From NCBI GenBank assembly GCA_963971225.1, contig OZ020267.1, positions 87,595,648 to 87,659,647 on the forward strand: 64,000 bases of DNA, written 5' to 3'. Within the stretch, counting starts at the first letter, position 1. Each line of letters starts with the position of its first letter. The DNA is from Melieria omissa. Its lineage: Eukaryota; Arthropoda; Insecta; Diptera; Ulidiidae. The translations under genes were made by a program, and so were the position numbers. A model generated the notes under the pieces. It saw nothing but the letters and a program-made list of their open reading frames with translations. It was not told the DNA's origin and made no database searches. This document shows, piece after piece, positions 51,063 through 62,760 of this stretch.

Positions 51063-52930
51063 GTTGTTTGCAAACGTTTTTTATTAATGTTTTTGCTTAT
51101 ATCAATTTTCTGCATTAAATGCCAACACATGAACTTTTTTGATTTCATTATGTAAATATTAATGAAAATATACCAAAGAACACAAAGCTAAATGCATTGA
51201 ATATGACGGGGTCAACTGCCGTCCTTTTTATTTCTTCATTTAGCGAATCTCTAACGATCAGATCAGATCAGGTATGCTTATGGTGCTAAATGCTCTAGTT
51301 TGATCGCAGGGTTGATTTTTTGGATGCAGCTAATAAAATCTTAATTTAATTAAATTAAAAGCATACCCAAGGATTAATTTGGCGCTTTTGGGCAATAATA
51401 TATTTTTCTTGTAAATTTTATACAAACGTATTACGAAATGGCACCAAAAATATACAAATAAAAAGAAAAATGCCTTTGGTCACAAAAAATTACACACCCA
51501 GCAATACTGGTAATTTGAAATGAACTGGAACAACAACCCCGTTTTAGAAATTTATATGGAGGAAAAAGTACGTTCCTGATCAAGCTTGGGGCCTACTAGT
51601 AGGCCCCAAGGTTGCAATTTTGCAATAATATTAGTGAAATTCTGTGCATGTATTTCTACCGGCTCTCCCAGTTTCACATCGCTTAATCGCTGCTTTTGGT
51701 TGCGCTCACTGCAGCGAGTCTGCGTTTGCACACTGCTGCGGCGTGGGATGATTGGGAGATGAAGACGATGTGCTGATGTTGTTGTTGTTGCGCTGGCGAA
51801 ATGCTGAAATTGTAAAACGATTTATATTTCCTGGCGGTTGGCGTTTGTTCTTCTTCTATAAGCCTGCCCGGCGTCTCATAATGCTCTTGAACTCACTGCC
51901 GACTGTAGTGTGCGCAAAACCATAGAAAATAAAATAAAATATGGCTGGCATGGCGACCTATATGATCGCTACAGGCAATTAAAAAATAATGAATAAGTAA
52001 TCAACAAAGATTTTTTCAGGAGAGCAGTTTAAAGTTTCAAATCCTCACCGCAAATCAGAAGTCAGTTTTTTTCAATAAATATTATAATAATATAATATAT
52101 ATATTATAATATTATAATGCTTGCTTAAAAGAACCATTCAGGTGTAGAATGTTTATACTATTTTTAAACGTAGGCGTGCCGTAATAACATTTTTCTTTTG
52201 ACAAAATACTTGTCTTATTATTTATTTCTTTATTTAGTGCCTTAGTAGTGCTTTCGCCATCTTGAAAGTCAATAGACCTATTAAAAAAAATTTTAATCAA
52301 CCATGTGAAAATATAAACAAATAATTTTACTTCGAACTCACCACGTAAAAATATTTGCAAATATTTTAAATTGGGATTAACCACCAAATTTTTAAATCAA
52401 TCAAAGCAATGAGCGATCACTACGCCACAACAACCACCATTTCAATATACACGAGCGGAGCCGTCGCGAACAACATTGCTTTTTGCTGTTGTCGAACGAA
52501 CGAGCGAGAGCAAATGCCTCGTGCCTATGCCTCCGCTCATCTCTTATCCCCCGCATCAATAAACACGCTTGCAAAATTTTTGAAAATGCGTATTCTTTAT
52601 ATTGTATATTCTTTGGTACTACTCACAGTCTATAAATACTACCCAAAAATCATAACATGTACTACTGAAACAAAATTGAAAACGGCAGCACTGGCGCGAG
52701 AGCGTAGACTGATAAGCTGTGGTAGCTCGTGCTTGCCCTCCGCTTGCTTTTTTACAAACAAGAACAAGAAGTGGACAGGTAATGCGGCCTTTAGACGGTC
52801 GCACATGTTCGCAATCATGTGCGGCGCGACGAGAAAAATTAACGTGTAAACGCAAGAAATTCGTGTCGCATTTTGCACTGCATTTTGTCATTCGATCGGT
52901 AGACAGCGAGCAGTGAGGATGGCGTTGCAA
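51063..52930. other. Non-coding interval with a 26-bp palindrome
   Basis: AT-rich with a GTTGTTGTT run (51775-51795), the palindrome at 51585-51610, and an (AT)n patch near 52077-52120. A stop-free frame at 52409-52849 has no motif; its start region is followed by GAGCGAGAG repeats. Nothing else recognised. Confidence 0.45.
51585..51610. repeat. Perfect 26-bp palindrome
   Basis: CTTGGGGCCTACT immediately followed by its reverse complement, centred on ACTAGT; symmetry stops exactly at both edges. GC-rich in AT-rich surroundings. Confidence 0.9.
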
Positions 52931-53560
52931 GGTTAGGTTAGGTTAGGTTAAAGAAGGGGAGTGTGCAATTTGCACTTCCACTCGGAGGCCCTATTGGGCC
53001 CATTGTGATTCCCTTCATTTTTGTGTACCGGTGCCTTTCCCTATCTGTTCGGTTCCCTGTAGATCCAGACTGGATCTTTTGGGAACCATTTGGTATTCGC
53101 GAGGAAGTTGTGTAGATCTGTGATCTGTGCATCCGCTATCTCCACAAGTTCATCGAAGAACCTTGCCCCAAGGGTTTGGAGCCGTCGGTTCTGTAGCGAT
53201 GGACAGTAGCAAAGCAGGTGCTCGACCGATTCTACTGCCTCTTTGCCCCCACAGCTTCTGCTTCTTTCGTCTTCGATTTGATTTCTAGTGTAGTCGATTG
53301 TCCTGTTCTGCTTGAAAGAATCTTCTTCAATATTCCTCTTATGCGGCTATTACACGGTCGAGCCGCGCTGTCAGCGAGGTTCGACGTCGAACCAAATTCG
53401 CCGTGTAATAGCACAAAACGGCGGTTCGCGAGCCGCGCTCGATGGTTTTCAAAAATTTTTGATTTTCTTGGTTCGATGTCGAACCTCGCTGATAGTGTAA
53501 TCGCTTGTTTGTCGAACTTCATACAAATTTCATTTCCTTTTCCGTCGTGAAACAGTAAAC

Positions 53561-55340
53561 ATGTCGTGGACAGACCGAGCGTTTTTAACAGATTTCATTG
53601 AACTTTATGAGAGTCTGCCAGCATTATGGGAAATAAAAAGCGAGGTTTATCACAACCGTTATTTTAAAAGTAAAGCATACGAAATTATGCTTAATAAATT
53701 AAAAGAAGTAGAGGCAGACGCGAGCATTGACTCGGTTAAAAATAAATTAAATTGCCTTCGTGCTAGTTATAGAAGAGAGCTAAAAAAAATGAAGGCAAGT
53801 GAAAAGTCGGGTGCTGGAGCCGATGAGATATACGTTAGTACTTTGTGGTACTTTGACAATTTAAAGTTTTTGAAAAGCCACGAAAATCAGAAAAGGACGA
53901 AGTGTCGACTTTAGACTTGGAAGCAGAGAACACTTTCCATTAGGTAAGTATGCAAAAAAATAAACGAAACGAAGAAAGAAACAACAAATTAATTTTATTG
54001 AATTCTTGTAATTGAGTTTAAGAACTAACATATTTATATTTTCCCTGCTGTATTAAAATATTCACAAAAATCTTTTCTGACATTTTTGGCAGCAACTGCT
54101 GCATTACTGCACTTCGTTCGTTGCAAATTGATTAATGAAGTGCTGTCCTTTTCACTTGATTGCGGCAATTCCCCAGGTATAGAACTCAGATACGACGAAG
54201 GGCTCTTTGTCCGCAAGAAGTTATGCAAGTAACATATTGCCAACACTATTAAAGTTGTTCTTTCGGGGCTCAAATGAATAGTAGTCAAAAGCACTCTGAA
54301 CCGCGCTGAAATTATGCCAAATGCATTCTCCACTATTCTCCTTGCTCTTGACAGACGACGATTGAAGTACTCTTGGTCACCAGTAAGTTTATCTCCACGA
54401 AATGGTTTCATTATATTTATGTTTAAAGGGAATGCGTCGTCAGCCACAAAAACATACGGCAGTTCTTTTTCAAAATTTTCGACTTTGCTTGGTTGTGGTA
54501 GGTTAAGCTTATCTTCTTGGAGCAAATCGTACAATTTCTATTGGAAAATACACCACCATCGGACACTCTACCATTCGCCCCAACTTCAATATAACTGAAC
54601 TCGTATTTAGCGTTCACCACTGCCATCAACACAATGCTGAACGTTTTCTTATAGTTATAATAGTACGATCCAGATCCAGCCGGTTTTATAATATTGATGT
54701 GCTTGCCATCGATTGCACCTAAGCAGTTAGGAAAATTCCATGTGTCACTGAATGTTCTTGCAACATTCTTCCATTCGTCTTCACTACGCGGAAGCTGTAA
54801 AAAATTAAAACGAATTCATTTTTTTTCATTTTTTTGTCAAAGGATATGGAAAACCCCAGGAAAAAAAGACGATTGGAACTTGATCGCAATAAACTGCTAA
54901 GCAGAGCAGTTGAATACCTCGAAAACAGCAAGAAGCCCCAAGATGAAGCCAGTGCTCTAAGCGCCTCATGGGAGGCTTTGTACAGGAATTTAGAAAGCAA
55001 ACAGAAGCTTTTTGCTAACAAAGTTATTATGGAAGCACTCTACCAAGGAGCTTTGGGAAAATTAAACGAGAATTCTTTTAAGGCCCTCGAAACCCCATCG
55101 CAGCCGCAACACATCACATCGATCCCTGCAAGACCACCATCAACATATTCCAATTATTCAATATCAACAACTTCAACACCATTGCTCAGCCCAGTGATGA
55201 TTTCCTCGAGTCCGTCACCCGTAATGCAAACACAACAAGCCAACTTAATACAGTATGAGTACACTCCCGAAACGCAAGTACCATTGGCAAAGAAATACCA
55301 TTCCGTACAGGATCTCTTATCGGACGTCGACTTTCAATAA
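53561..55340 (+). CDS. Harbinger MADF/Myb-like protein (two exons, one probable break)
   Basis: Exon 1 starts at ATG 53561 (MSWTDRAFLTDFIELYESLP) and is a MADF domain through EIYVSTLWYFDNLKFL (about residue 105). The frame stops at 53912, but a one-base shift opens a path to a donor at 53941 (CATTAG|GTAAGT), so a frameshift is likely. Exon 2 follows an acceptor near 54839 (..gtcaaag|gatatgg): a basic start NPRKKRRLELDRNKL, helical middle, Pro/Ser/Thr-rich end, stop at 55340. In this transposon family the protein helps the transposase reach DNA and enter the nucleus. Exon joins are inferred. Confidence 0.65.
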
Positions 55341-55983
55341 ACATACATAAATTTTTTATATTTAATAATTTAATATCAGAGTTCACTCTTCATAGCATTT
55401 TAGGTGTAAATGTGCTTTCGTAGCAATGTTTGAATTTTTTCAATGTTTTCGAAAGCAGTTGAAGTGACAGCTTGCTACGACAGCAACTTTACACCTAAAA
55501 TGGTATGAAGAGTGAACTCCACAAATTTAATAAAATCATACATACGTGAATATATTCATGCAGAACGTTTATTATTGCTTGGCAAGTTTCAACCACAATA
55601 CGGGATAAAGCTGGCTGACTTATATAGGTTCTATATTTTAACGCAGCATAACTCTGTCCAGTAGCGAGGAAGTGCAATGTTGCAGAAAGTCGTTCGTTTG
55701 CCGAGATAGCATCTCTCATTTGAGTGTCTTTTTTTTCAATTAACGGCTTGACTTTCTGCAACCGCTCTTGGTAAACAGCAGAATCCATTCTTAAAAAATT
55801 TGTATAGTCATCATGTGCTGTTACTTCCAATTCTCTTAATAGATTTGTGTGGGAGAATTTTTGCCTTTTTGCTAACCACTCCTTTCTCCAAATTCGTTTC
55901 TTCCTTTTTTTCTCATTTTCATTTTCCAAAAGTTCGTTTATCACCAGTGCTGCCACAAATTGTTCCATCATACAGATGTGCAC
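54034..55983 (-). pseudogene. Harbinger DDE transposase (HARBI1-like), two exons, one frameshift
   Basis: Exon 1 55983-55546 (N-terminal helical region with ERLSATLHFLATGQSYAALK and SQPALSRIVVETCQ), donor GTATGT; intron 55545-54795; exon 2 from 54794 after TTTTTTACAG, phase kept. Exon 2 has NCLGAIDGKHINI (first Asp), YYNYKKTFSIVLMAVV, VGANGRVSDGGVF (second Asp), then near 54540 a one-base indel shifts the frame; the rest (YDLLQEDKLNLP..YVFVADDAFPL..NRRLSRARRIVENAFGII, with the catalytic Glu in VENAF) is in the next frame to 54034. Apart from that one indel the transposase looks complete. Confidence 0.85.
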
Positions 55984-58900
55984 GCCTCAAGAGTTTGTTT
56001 CACATTGAGGTTCGACGTAGTGTAATAGCAAAATAATCGTTCGATGTCGAACCTCGCTGACAGCGCGGCTCGACCGTGTAATAGCCGCATTAGAGTACTT
56101 CGTCATTATACCCCTTTTTATGTTAATTTTGCTAAAACTAACTATGTGTTGAACGCCCCCTTGGCCAGAGCTCTATCTGAATTTAATAGTTTTTCTAAAG
56201 TAATAGATATCGACTTCTCTTGCTCAAAACCTGTTTTTTTGAATTCGCTTAACCATGCGCTCAGATAATATCATCGCTTACTTTTATTTACAATTTGCTT
56301 TTCTTTGTTTATTAGTTTTAAGTTTTAAATTAAGCTTGTTATTCATCAATTTTTAGCCTGTAAGTTTTGAGCTGGTTATACATTCACTTAGTCTGTAAGA
56401 ACATTTTTGTTCATTGACTGAATTTAATAAAGAATAAATCGTCGGTCGCCAGACGCCATTTGCATAGCATTACGCCGATGGCGCAGTGACCTGTGATTAC
56501 CCCCGTGACCATGCGCATAGCATGCTTGTCGAGGAGCAGCAAGCTCTTAGTTCTTCTCCTGTTCAGCGCTGGCCACAGCGTGCGAGCAATCTTACAATCG
56601 CTCTTGGCTGACCAGGCACTGTTTGTAGCTTGAATGAGCCACGTTCCGATTGCACCCGCTGTGGTAGAGAGCGGTGGTAACACCGTGTCGACCGCTTCAC
56701 TGGTCAACGCTGCCCCTGCGCGAGCCAGTTCGTCCGCATGCTCGTTCGCATCGATATTGCTATGTTCGGGAACCCATCGCAGACTTACTCTGCAGTGCCT
56801 TATGCTTCGGGCTCTTGCCAGCAATCCCTGGAGGGATACTCGATGGGTATCTTCCAATCGAAATCGTTTCGCTTTACCAAATAATCAGTGTCTTTGTTAA
56901 GAAGGCCTTGAGTGGTATCGCTAATTGCAAGGGCGTTCAGTACGCTGGAGTGTCCATGAGTGGCCTGTTTCAGCTGGTTAGACTCCCTCAGCCTGAGGAT
57001 TGTCTTTGCTGCACTGGCCTTAATGAACAGTTCCACCGGAGAAAGGTGTAGAAAAACCTCCAAGGCCATCCGCGGTGCGCTTTTCGCTGCACCTGTGATT
57101 GCCAGGATGGCATGTCTTTGAACTTTCTCCAGATTGCCTCGATTGCTCTTTTTATCCATGGCTGGCCACCATACGTGAGAACCGTAGGTAATGATAGGTC
57201 TTACTATTGCCGTGTACATCCAGTGGATTATATACGGCTTTAGTCCCCACCTTTTACCGAAGGCTCTCTTGCAGGCATACAGCGCGTTAAGTCCTTTTTT
57301 CATTCTTTCCTCAATGTTCCGCTTCCACGAGAGTTTTGAGTCCAGAATGATGCCCAGATACTTGGCTTCCCTGGAAAATTTCAGGGAGTACCCATCAATA
57401 CAGGGAAGGACAAAGTGCTGAGGCTTGGTCTTCTTCGTGAACAGGACTAGTTCGGTCTTTGCAGGATTTATCCCTAGACCGTTGTCCTTCGCCCACGAAG
57501 ATAAAACAGCCAATGAGGATTCCATCAGCTCACTGATAGTTGGCAGGTATTTGCCCTGAATCATGACCACGATGTCGTCCGCATAGGCTACAATTCTGGT
57601 GCATTTTCTTTCAAAGACTTTCAGAATCTCATCCACAACCAATAGCCATAAAAGAGGTGATAGCACTCCTCCCTGAGGATTTTCTCTTGTGGCTCTTCTT
57701 CTGATGGAAGCTGGTCCTATCGTTGAATTGATTATCTTGTCACACAGCATAGTTTCAATCCAATCGATAATAAACCTTTCCACCCTGTGTGCGTTAAGCG
57801 CTCTTGTTATAGCCTCAGTGATGACATTGTTGAAAGCTCCCTCTATGTCGAGGAAGGCTGCCATTGCGTACTCCTTCAAAGCTAAAGAACTCTCTATGGG
57901 ACTGACCACGCTGTGAAGTGCGCTGTCGACTGACCTCCCTTGGAGGTAGGCGTGCTGCGCCCTGCAAAGCGTAGAAGCTAGTCCCTGATAGTCTCGTATG
58001 TATCTATCCAATAGCCTCTCCAGCGTTTTCAATAAGAATGAGGAGAGGCTAATAGGTCTGTAGTCTTTAGCCGTCGTGTGGCTTGGTTTCCCCGCCTTTG
58101 GTATAAAACTACTTTGACCTCTCTCCACTGTTTTGGAACTACATTCCCTAGTAAGCATCCTCTGAAGATGCTCACCAGGGGCTGAAGAATACAGTGTCCG
58201 GCCTGGTGCAGCATCGCTGGGATGATACCGTCAGGCCCTGCGGACTTGTAAGGGTCGAATGACTTCATGGCCCATTCGACTTTTTTTGCGTCCACTATAT
58301 TGGCAACATTTCCTGGTGGTGTCGTAGTTCCGAGCTGCACTCCGGGGTTATCGGAGTCAGCAAGAACTTCACACTGGGGAAAGTGTGCCTCTACTAGAGT
58401 CTCGAGTAGAGGCATCACTGGACTCCGTCCAAGTACCGTCAGGCTTGCGGATGCCGTTAAGAACGCACTGTTGCTTAGACACGACTTTCCTTAGTCTGGA
58501 CGATTCATTGACACAGTCGATCGATTCACAGAAGGCTCTCCAGGATTCTCTTTTGGCCGCGGTAATAGCTTTTTTTGAAGGCGTTGAAACTGGATCGATA
58601 AGCGTTCCAGTCTCTTTCCTCCCCGCTTACCTATGCTCTGTTGAACAGCCGTCTCGTTTCCTGTCGAAGTAGTCGAAGATCAGAATTCCACCAGCTATCG
58701 CTGTGTTTCTTTTTGACCCGACTTAACGAGCAGGAAAGCATGAAGGCAGTATTCAGTGTCCCCGTTAGAAGTTCAATTGAGTTCTCAATATCGTGTTTGT
58801 CAGTGACCAGGTCGGATCGGTTCGACTCCAGTCTCGACTTCACGATGCTAGAGAATTTTCCCCAATTTCCCCTTCTTGGATTTCGGAATGGTGGTTTGCA

Positions 58901-59549
58901 AACTACGCCAAAGTTGACATCGTAGAGTATGCGGTTATGGTCCGAGAACGAGCAATCACCTGAAACTCTCCAGTTGTCCACTCTGACATCATTTGCCTCA
59001 GCAAGTAGAGTTAAGTCTATAACTTCTTCCCTGACCCTATTCTGAAAAGTGGGCATATTGCGCTTATTGCAGATATTAAGAGAAGTGGAAAGAATGAATT
59101 GGAAAATAGACTCACCCCGCGAGATAATGTCGCTGCTTCCCCATTGCGTGTGGTGGCCATTGGCGTCACAGCCCAACAGCAAAGCTCGCCCGTTCGCTCT
59201 GGCGAAGCTGGCCAGATCGCGGACCGCCTGGGATGGTGGGTCCTGCTCCTCGTACGGCAGATAGGCTAATGCGAGGAGCAGGCAATGCCCTCCCTCTTGT
59301 TCAACCATACCTGCCGTGAGGTCTCCGTCGCTGTATTGGGAGAGAAGAAATAAATTAATATCTTTCTCTACTACTATACAGGCTCGTAACCTACCTTCAG
59401 TTGAGGGGTGATGTAGGGTGTATCGACCTGACACCAATGCAGAAATCTTAAATCTTACAATCCATGGTTCCTGGATTAGGGACACATCAATATCCTCCTC
59501 CTCCATGAATCTCATCAAGTCGTGGGTTGCTGCCTTGGAGTGATGCAAA

Positions 59550-60873
59550 TTAATTTGCACCACCCGTAGCCGTTCCCTCCGCGGCTTGTTCACGGTGTCC
59601 CCGAAAACGCGCCTTGACGGAACCCAACCCGAACTTGATGGCTCCAGAGCGTTGAATGAGGTGGGTGTATGATTGGCGATCTATAGCGAACGTCACATCA
59701 TTACCCACGCCGTTCTTGCTCTTGGCATTCGCCACGATTCTCCAATTCTGGATCGCCAGTTCCTTGTTTTGAACGCCTATGACCTTCAGCATAGACTCCG
59801 CCGCCGGTACCGGGGGCGGGATCCATACCGAGATTATAGGCCTCAAAGGGAGGATGGAGCGCGATACGACCTCGAACTTGGCGCCTGACCATAGTTCGCC
59901 AAGGCCAGCGATTACGGAACGGATGAAATCCAATGATCTCGTGTTACCGCAACCGATGACCTTAACGCCCCTCTGCCAGCCTGCCTCGTCGAAGATGGTC
60001 TCTTCCCCATCAGCCCGGATGATGGCGTCCAAGATCTTGGATTCCACAAGCAGCCAGTTTGTGGCCGAGATTTTCCCATCTGGGTCGTTTCGGTCTATAA
60101 CGGCTGCTTGCAACTCGTCTGGGACTGAAACGCTGGTAGACTGATGGGTCTTGTGCTTTTTAGCTTCCTTCTGAGCTTCCTCGCCCGATCTGGCCCTCTT
60201 AGCAGCTTTGCCAGCCTTGGAGGTAGCCGTTGCCGCTTTCGTGGTGCCAGCCTCGGTGCTGACCGGCTTGCTCCCTTTGGCGGCTTGAACCGCAGCAGCC
60301 GCAGTGTTGGCCGCGGCTGCAGCTGGTTTACCGCTGGTGGAGGGAACTGCGCCGGCTAGGTCCTTAGCAGCCTTGTCACTACGTGACTTGCTGGCTGCAA
60401 CGTGGACTGCCGTCGCACTTTCCTCCCCTCCGGGGATAGCGTTGGAGCTGTGGGCTACCTTTGGTTTCCCTTGTTCCGCCGATTTGGTTGTCCCTATTTT
60501 CCTCTCAAATTTGGCAACAACCCTCTGATGCTTCTTGATGAGAAGCCCTGTTAGTCAGGGACGAGGCCTCCACTGAGCTCATCTTGCGGAGGTAGTAGGC
60601 TGAAGCTTTGTAAGCCTTTCGGGCTTTTTGCTCCGCCGTTCTCCCCGCACTCGTGGTGTCTGACGGAGGGTTACCCAGCAAAGTGGCCTCCAGGTCGGGG
60701 TCAAGTGTATGGATGCTACTTCCTTGCGATAAGGTGATTGCCTCATCATCGGTTGCAGCACCAATACGAAGGCTATCCAACCTGGAGCCTATGTCCAGGC
60801 TTTCCTCGTTTGTCAAGGCCGGTTGTCGCTGTAGCGACATTGCCTTCTTCCCAGTAGCATTAGTAGACTGCAT
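59550..60873 (-). pseudogene. LINE ORF1 (DUF4780-like), one frameshift
   Basis: Likely ATG 60873 (MQSTNATGKKAMSLQRQ); the frame opens further upstream without ATG. A first block to about 60505, then a frame change into an Ala/Lys-rich linker (60500-60120; for example KAGKAAKRARSGEEAQKEAK), then a globular domain (60113-59550) with LLVESKILDAIIRADGEETI, VIGCGNTRSLDFI and SVWIPPPVP, which resembles DUF4780. The role by analogy is RNA binding in the LINE particle. It overlaps the ORF2 start by 44 bp. Confidence 0.7.
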
Positions 60874-61130
60874 GGCCTGGGTTCCCGCCACGCAGCCTGA
60901 GAAGTTGCTGGATATCGACGCCAGGTGGCCTTCTCGCTCACCACCTACCGCCGGCACTGGGCATCCGATTCCCAGCACCGTAACTTTTTCTTTTCATCAG
61001 CCACCACAGACGGACGGAAAGACACCACTTCCCTGTGGGATTTCTTTTGAGTCTGCCATCCCACGCACAAAAAGACTCGGACTCGACCGCCCCTAACCTG
61101 GGAACAGACGTCGTTGTGTGCCGCCCCTAA

Positions 61131-61328
61131 CCTGTGGAAAACAGACGCACACTGGGTAAGTCTTAGTTCGTTCGCTCATCAACCGGCCTGCCTAACATGG
61201 GAACCCCTTGTCAGGAGACAGCGCAATTGCTGCCTCCGGTCAGTAAAGTCCGGTGAATCATTGCTAAAACTTAAGCCCCCACACCATGTCAAGGTGCCTA
61301 CCCAAGTGGGGCAAACATGTGAGATGAG
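61131..61328. other. Probable LINE 5' UTR or flank
   Basis: No ORF with motifs; GC-richer than the DNA to the right, like the LINE. The hAT end begins at 61329. Confidence 0.4.
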
Positions 61329-61930
61329 CAGTGTTGCCACTAAAAAAATTTTTTTCCGACCAAACTTCCGACCCAAACCGACCAATTTAAAAATTTGCGT
61401 TGTCTTTAAATTTATTTTTAAATTATTGATTTATTTTCAGACTTCTTTTAGTACATTTAGTACATGTTCACATTTTCTTTTTCAGTCTATTATTTCACAT
61501 TTTTAAATAAAATTTGAATTCAATTCAAAAACAATAACACTTAAATGTATAAAGGCATTTTACAAAAAAACTGAAAAACAGTTCACAAAAAATAATACCT
61601 TATAAGGCTTTACAAATCTCTTTTGGCTGACCATACGTAGTGCGGAATGTTTAAATTTACGTTCTTTGCATAGCATAATGCTATTAATGGTGCTCAACTG
61701 AAGCCTATTTCGCAACTTAGTTTTAATCAAAGCCAGCGAAGAGAACTTTCGTTCAGCCGCGGAAGAGCTATGCGGAAGAGAGAGCAAGTTAAAAATAAAA
61801 TTTGAAAGATCGGGGAAGTTGCTTTGGTTAAGTCCGTTCTTCATCGAGCTTACTTTTGACCAAAATGTATCAATTTCCATGTCGGCAGAAAGACTTACAC
61901 ATACGTCACTAACCCTCAACATGTTCCACT
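61329..61930 (-). mobile_element. hAT relic, same family as the 22499 MITE
   Basis: The left end CAGTGTTGCCAC..tttttttccgaccaaa matches the left end of 22499-22762. The right end is missing: the transposase frame is cut at about 61922, next to BEL-like DNA. The 8 bases before the end (gagatgag) find no partner. Confidence 0.75.
61560..61922 (-). pseudogene. hAT transposase dimerisation-domain fragment
   Basis: DTFWSKVSSM..FPDLSNFIFNLLSLPHSSSAAERKFS then LALIKTKLRNRLQLSTINSI is the C-terminal hAT dimerisation domain. It stops inside the element, with no catalytic region left. It gives the likely autonomous source family for the MITE upstream of the proteasome gene. Confidence 0.8.
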
Positions 61931-62760
61931 GTGTTGTAATGTGGTCTGTTACTTGTATTTCATACGTTTAATAAAGAACACCCAACCCGAACCATACCGT
62001 CTTTTTTTATCCGCTCCGCCGCGAACAAATTCATGGTCCTTCGAGCCGTTCGTGAGTGAACCTACAAACAAAAAGTTATACACAAAACACTCAAACAAAA
62101 AATAACTATAAAACGCAAATTACAAAACAATTAACAAGTACAAAAAGTGCGTTTTTCAAAAGTTTTAAAACAACAAAACAAAACAATTCAAAACAACTTC
62201 AACAATGTCAAGTGCAAAAACTTAAAGTGACAAAACAACCAAACACAAAGGTGAACCCGCACTAAATAAAGTGATAAATACATTAAAAAAAAACTACAAA
62301 CAAAATAAAATTGTGCAAACTCAAAATAAAAATGTAACATATAATAATAATACAAAAACAGTAACAACGCATGCAAACAAAGAAGTGCAACGAAACACTA
62401 AAGTGCTAAAAACTAACCAAAAAGTGCACAAAAACAAAAATTGATATTAAAAACAAAAAAAAAACACCGCGACACATTGGACAGTGCAGTGTAGTGCAAC
62501 AACAAAAACGCATATCATCAATACAATAACAACACACACCCACAACGCAAAGAAAAGAGGAAACGAAGCAAAGAACAGCACAAACAACAACAGCACAAGC
62601 AACAGCATCACAACACAGGAGCGGACCACAGCAAGAGAGGATATCCCCATTCTCGGGCACGGGGCCCAACAACAAATAAGCGGAACAATTTTATAAATAT
62701 ATCTACCCCGAATATATACGCACTCCCCAAAAATCCAGGATAAAAATCTTCATTCTGGTA
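61931..62760 (+). mobile_element. BEL-like 5' fragment (LTR end, primer site, leader)
   Basis: aataaag near 61970 and gcgaacaaattca end a partial LTR, then the tRNA-Tyr primer site TGGTCCTTCGAGCCG at 62034-62048, then an A-rich and CAACAGCA-rich leader like that of the BEL at 6480-7300. No Gag follows. The LTR start is not found; it was cut at the junction with the hAT relic. Confidence 0.65.
62034..62048 (+). other. Primer binding site, tRNA-Tyr
   Basis: Same 15-mer as 6131-6145, followed by ttcgtgag; complementary to the tRNA-Tyr 3' end. Confidence 0.8.

Larger units (their letters stand above)
53342..56089 (-). mobile_element. PIF/Harbinger element (2748 bp), nearly intact
   Basis: Inverted ends TGCGGCTATTACACGGTCGA and onward (about 50 bp, few mismatches) with TTA duplicated at each side (53339-53341 and 56090-56092). 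It carries both genes of an autonomous Harbinger: a two-exon DDE transposase (minus) and a two-exon MADF-type DNA-binding protein (plus). The exons interdigitate on opposite strands. Each gene shows at most one frame problem, so the copy is young. Confidence 0.92.
53272..56438 (+). mobile_element. Jockey-type LINE 3' end, split by Harbinger
   Basis: Parts 53272-53341 and 56093-56438 read as one frame across the Harbinger (LISSVVDCPVLLERIFFNIP, then TPFYVNFAKTNYVLNAPLAR), matching the C-terminus of Jockey-type ORF2. The 3' end is ..tttaataaagaataa. TCGTC is present on both sides (53267-53271 and 56439-56443) as a short target duplication. Only about 410 bp of LINE, heavily 5' truncated. Confidence 0.7.
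53041..59593 (-). pseudogene. LINE ORF2 (endonuclease, RT, RNase H, knuckle), broken
   Basis: Start ATG 59593. Endonuclease (59593-58631): VVQINLHHSKAATHDL, VSLIQEPW, LLLGCDANGHH, SFSDHNRILYDV. A frame change follows FNRA near 58631; RT begins KSAGPDGIIPAML (58418-58029) and continues in 58158-56800 with FLDIEGAFNN and catalytic VAYADDIVVMI. The RNase H end is WVPEHSNIDANEHADELAR (56857-56411). After the Jockey fragment the knuckle CGGKEAVESVEHLLCYCP and a C-terminus ending IYREPNR, stop TAG at 53041-53043. At least three frame changes. RNase H places it with LOA/I/R1-type LINEs. Confidence 0.85.
52931..61130 (-). mobile_element. LOA-like LINE, near full length, split by Jockey fragment
   Basis: Parts 56439 to about 61130 and 52931-53271 form one element: the break falls within ORF2 between RLATDD and ERSRSCGGKE, and the Jockey fragment lies exactly there. 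The 3' end has (AACCT)n (plus-strand ggttaggttaggtta at 52931). ORF1 and ORF2 overlap. About 5 kb without the insert. The 5' edge is uncertain; a duplicated ccgcccctaacctg (61088 and 61123) probably belongs to its 5' UTR. Both strands of the host hold relatives: 1-2741 is a different family of the same group. Confidence 0.85.

Noticed and set aside
52409..52849. 146-residue frame
   Set aside because: No domain, a low-complexity start, and overlapping frames on the other strand; not enough to call a gene.
52931..52950. Telomere-like ggttaggttagg repeat
   Set aside because: It is the short 3' tail of a LINE, at a coding-sequence end, not a telomere; the same motif ends the SINE at 50600.
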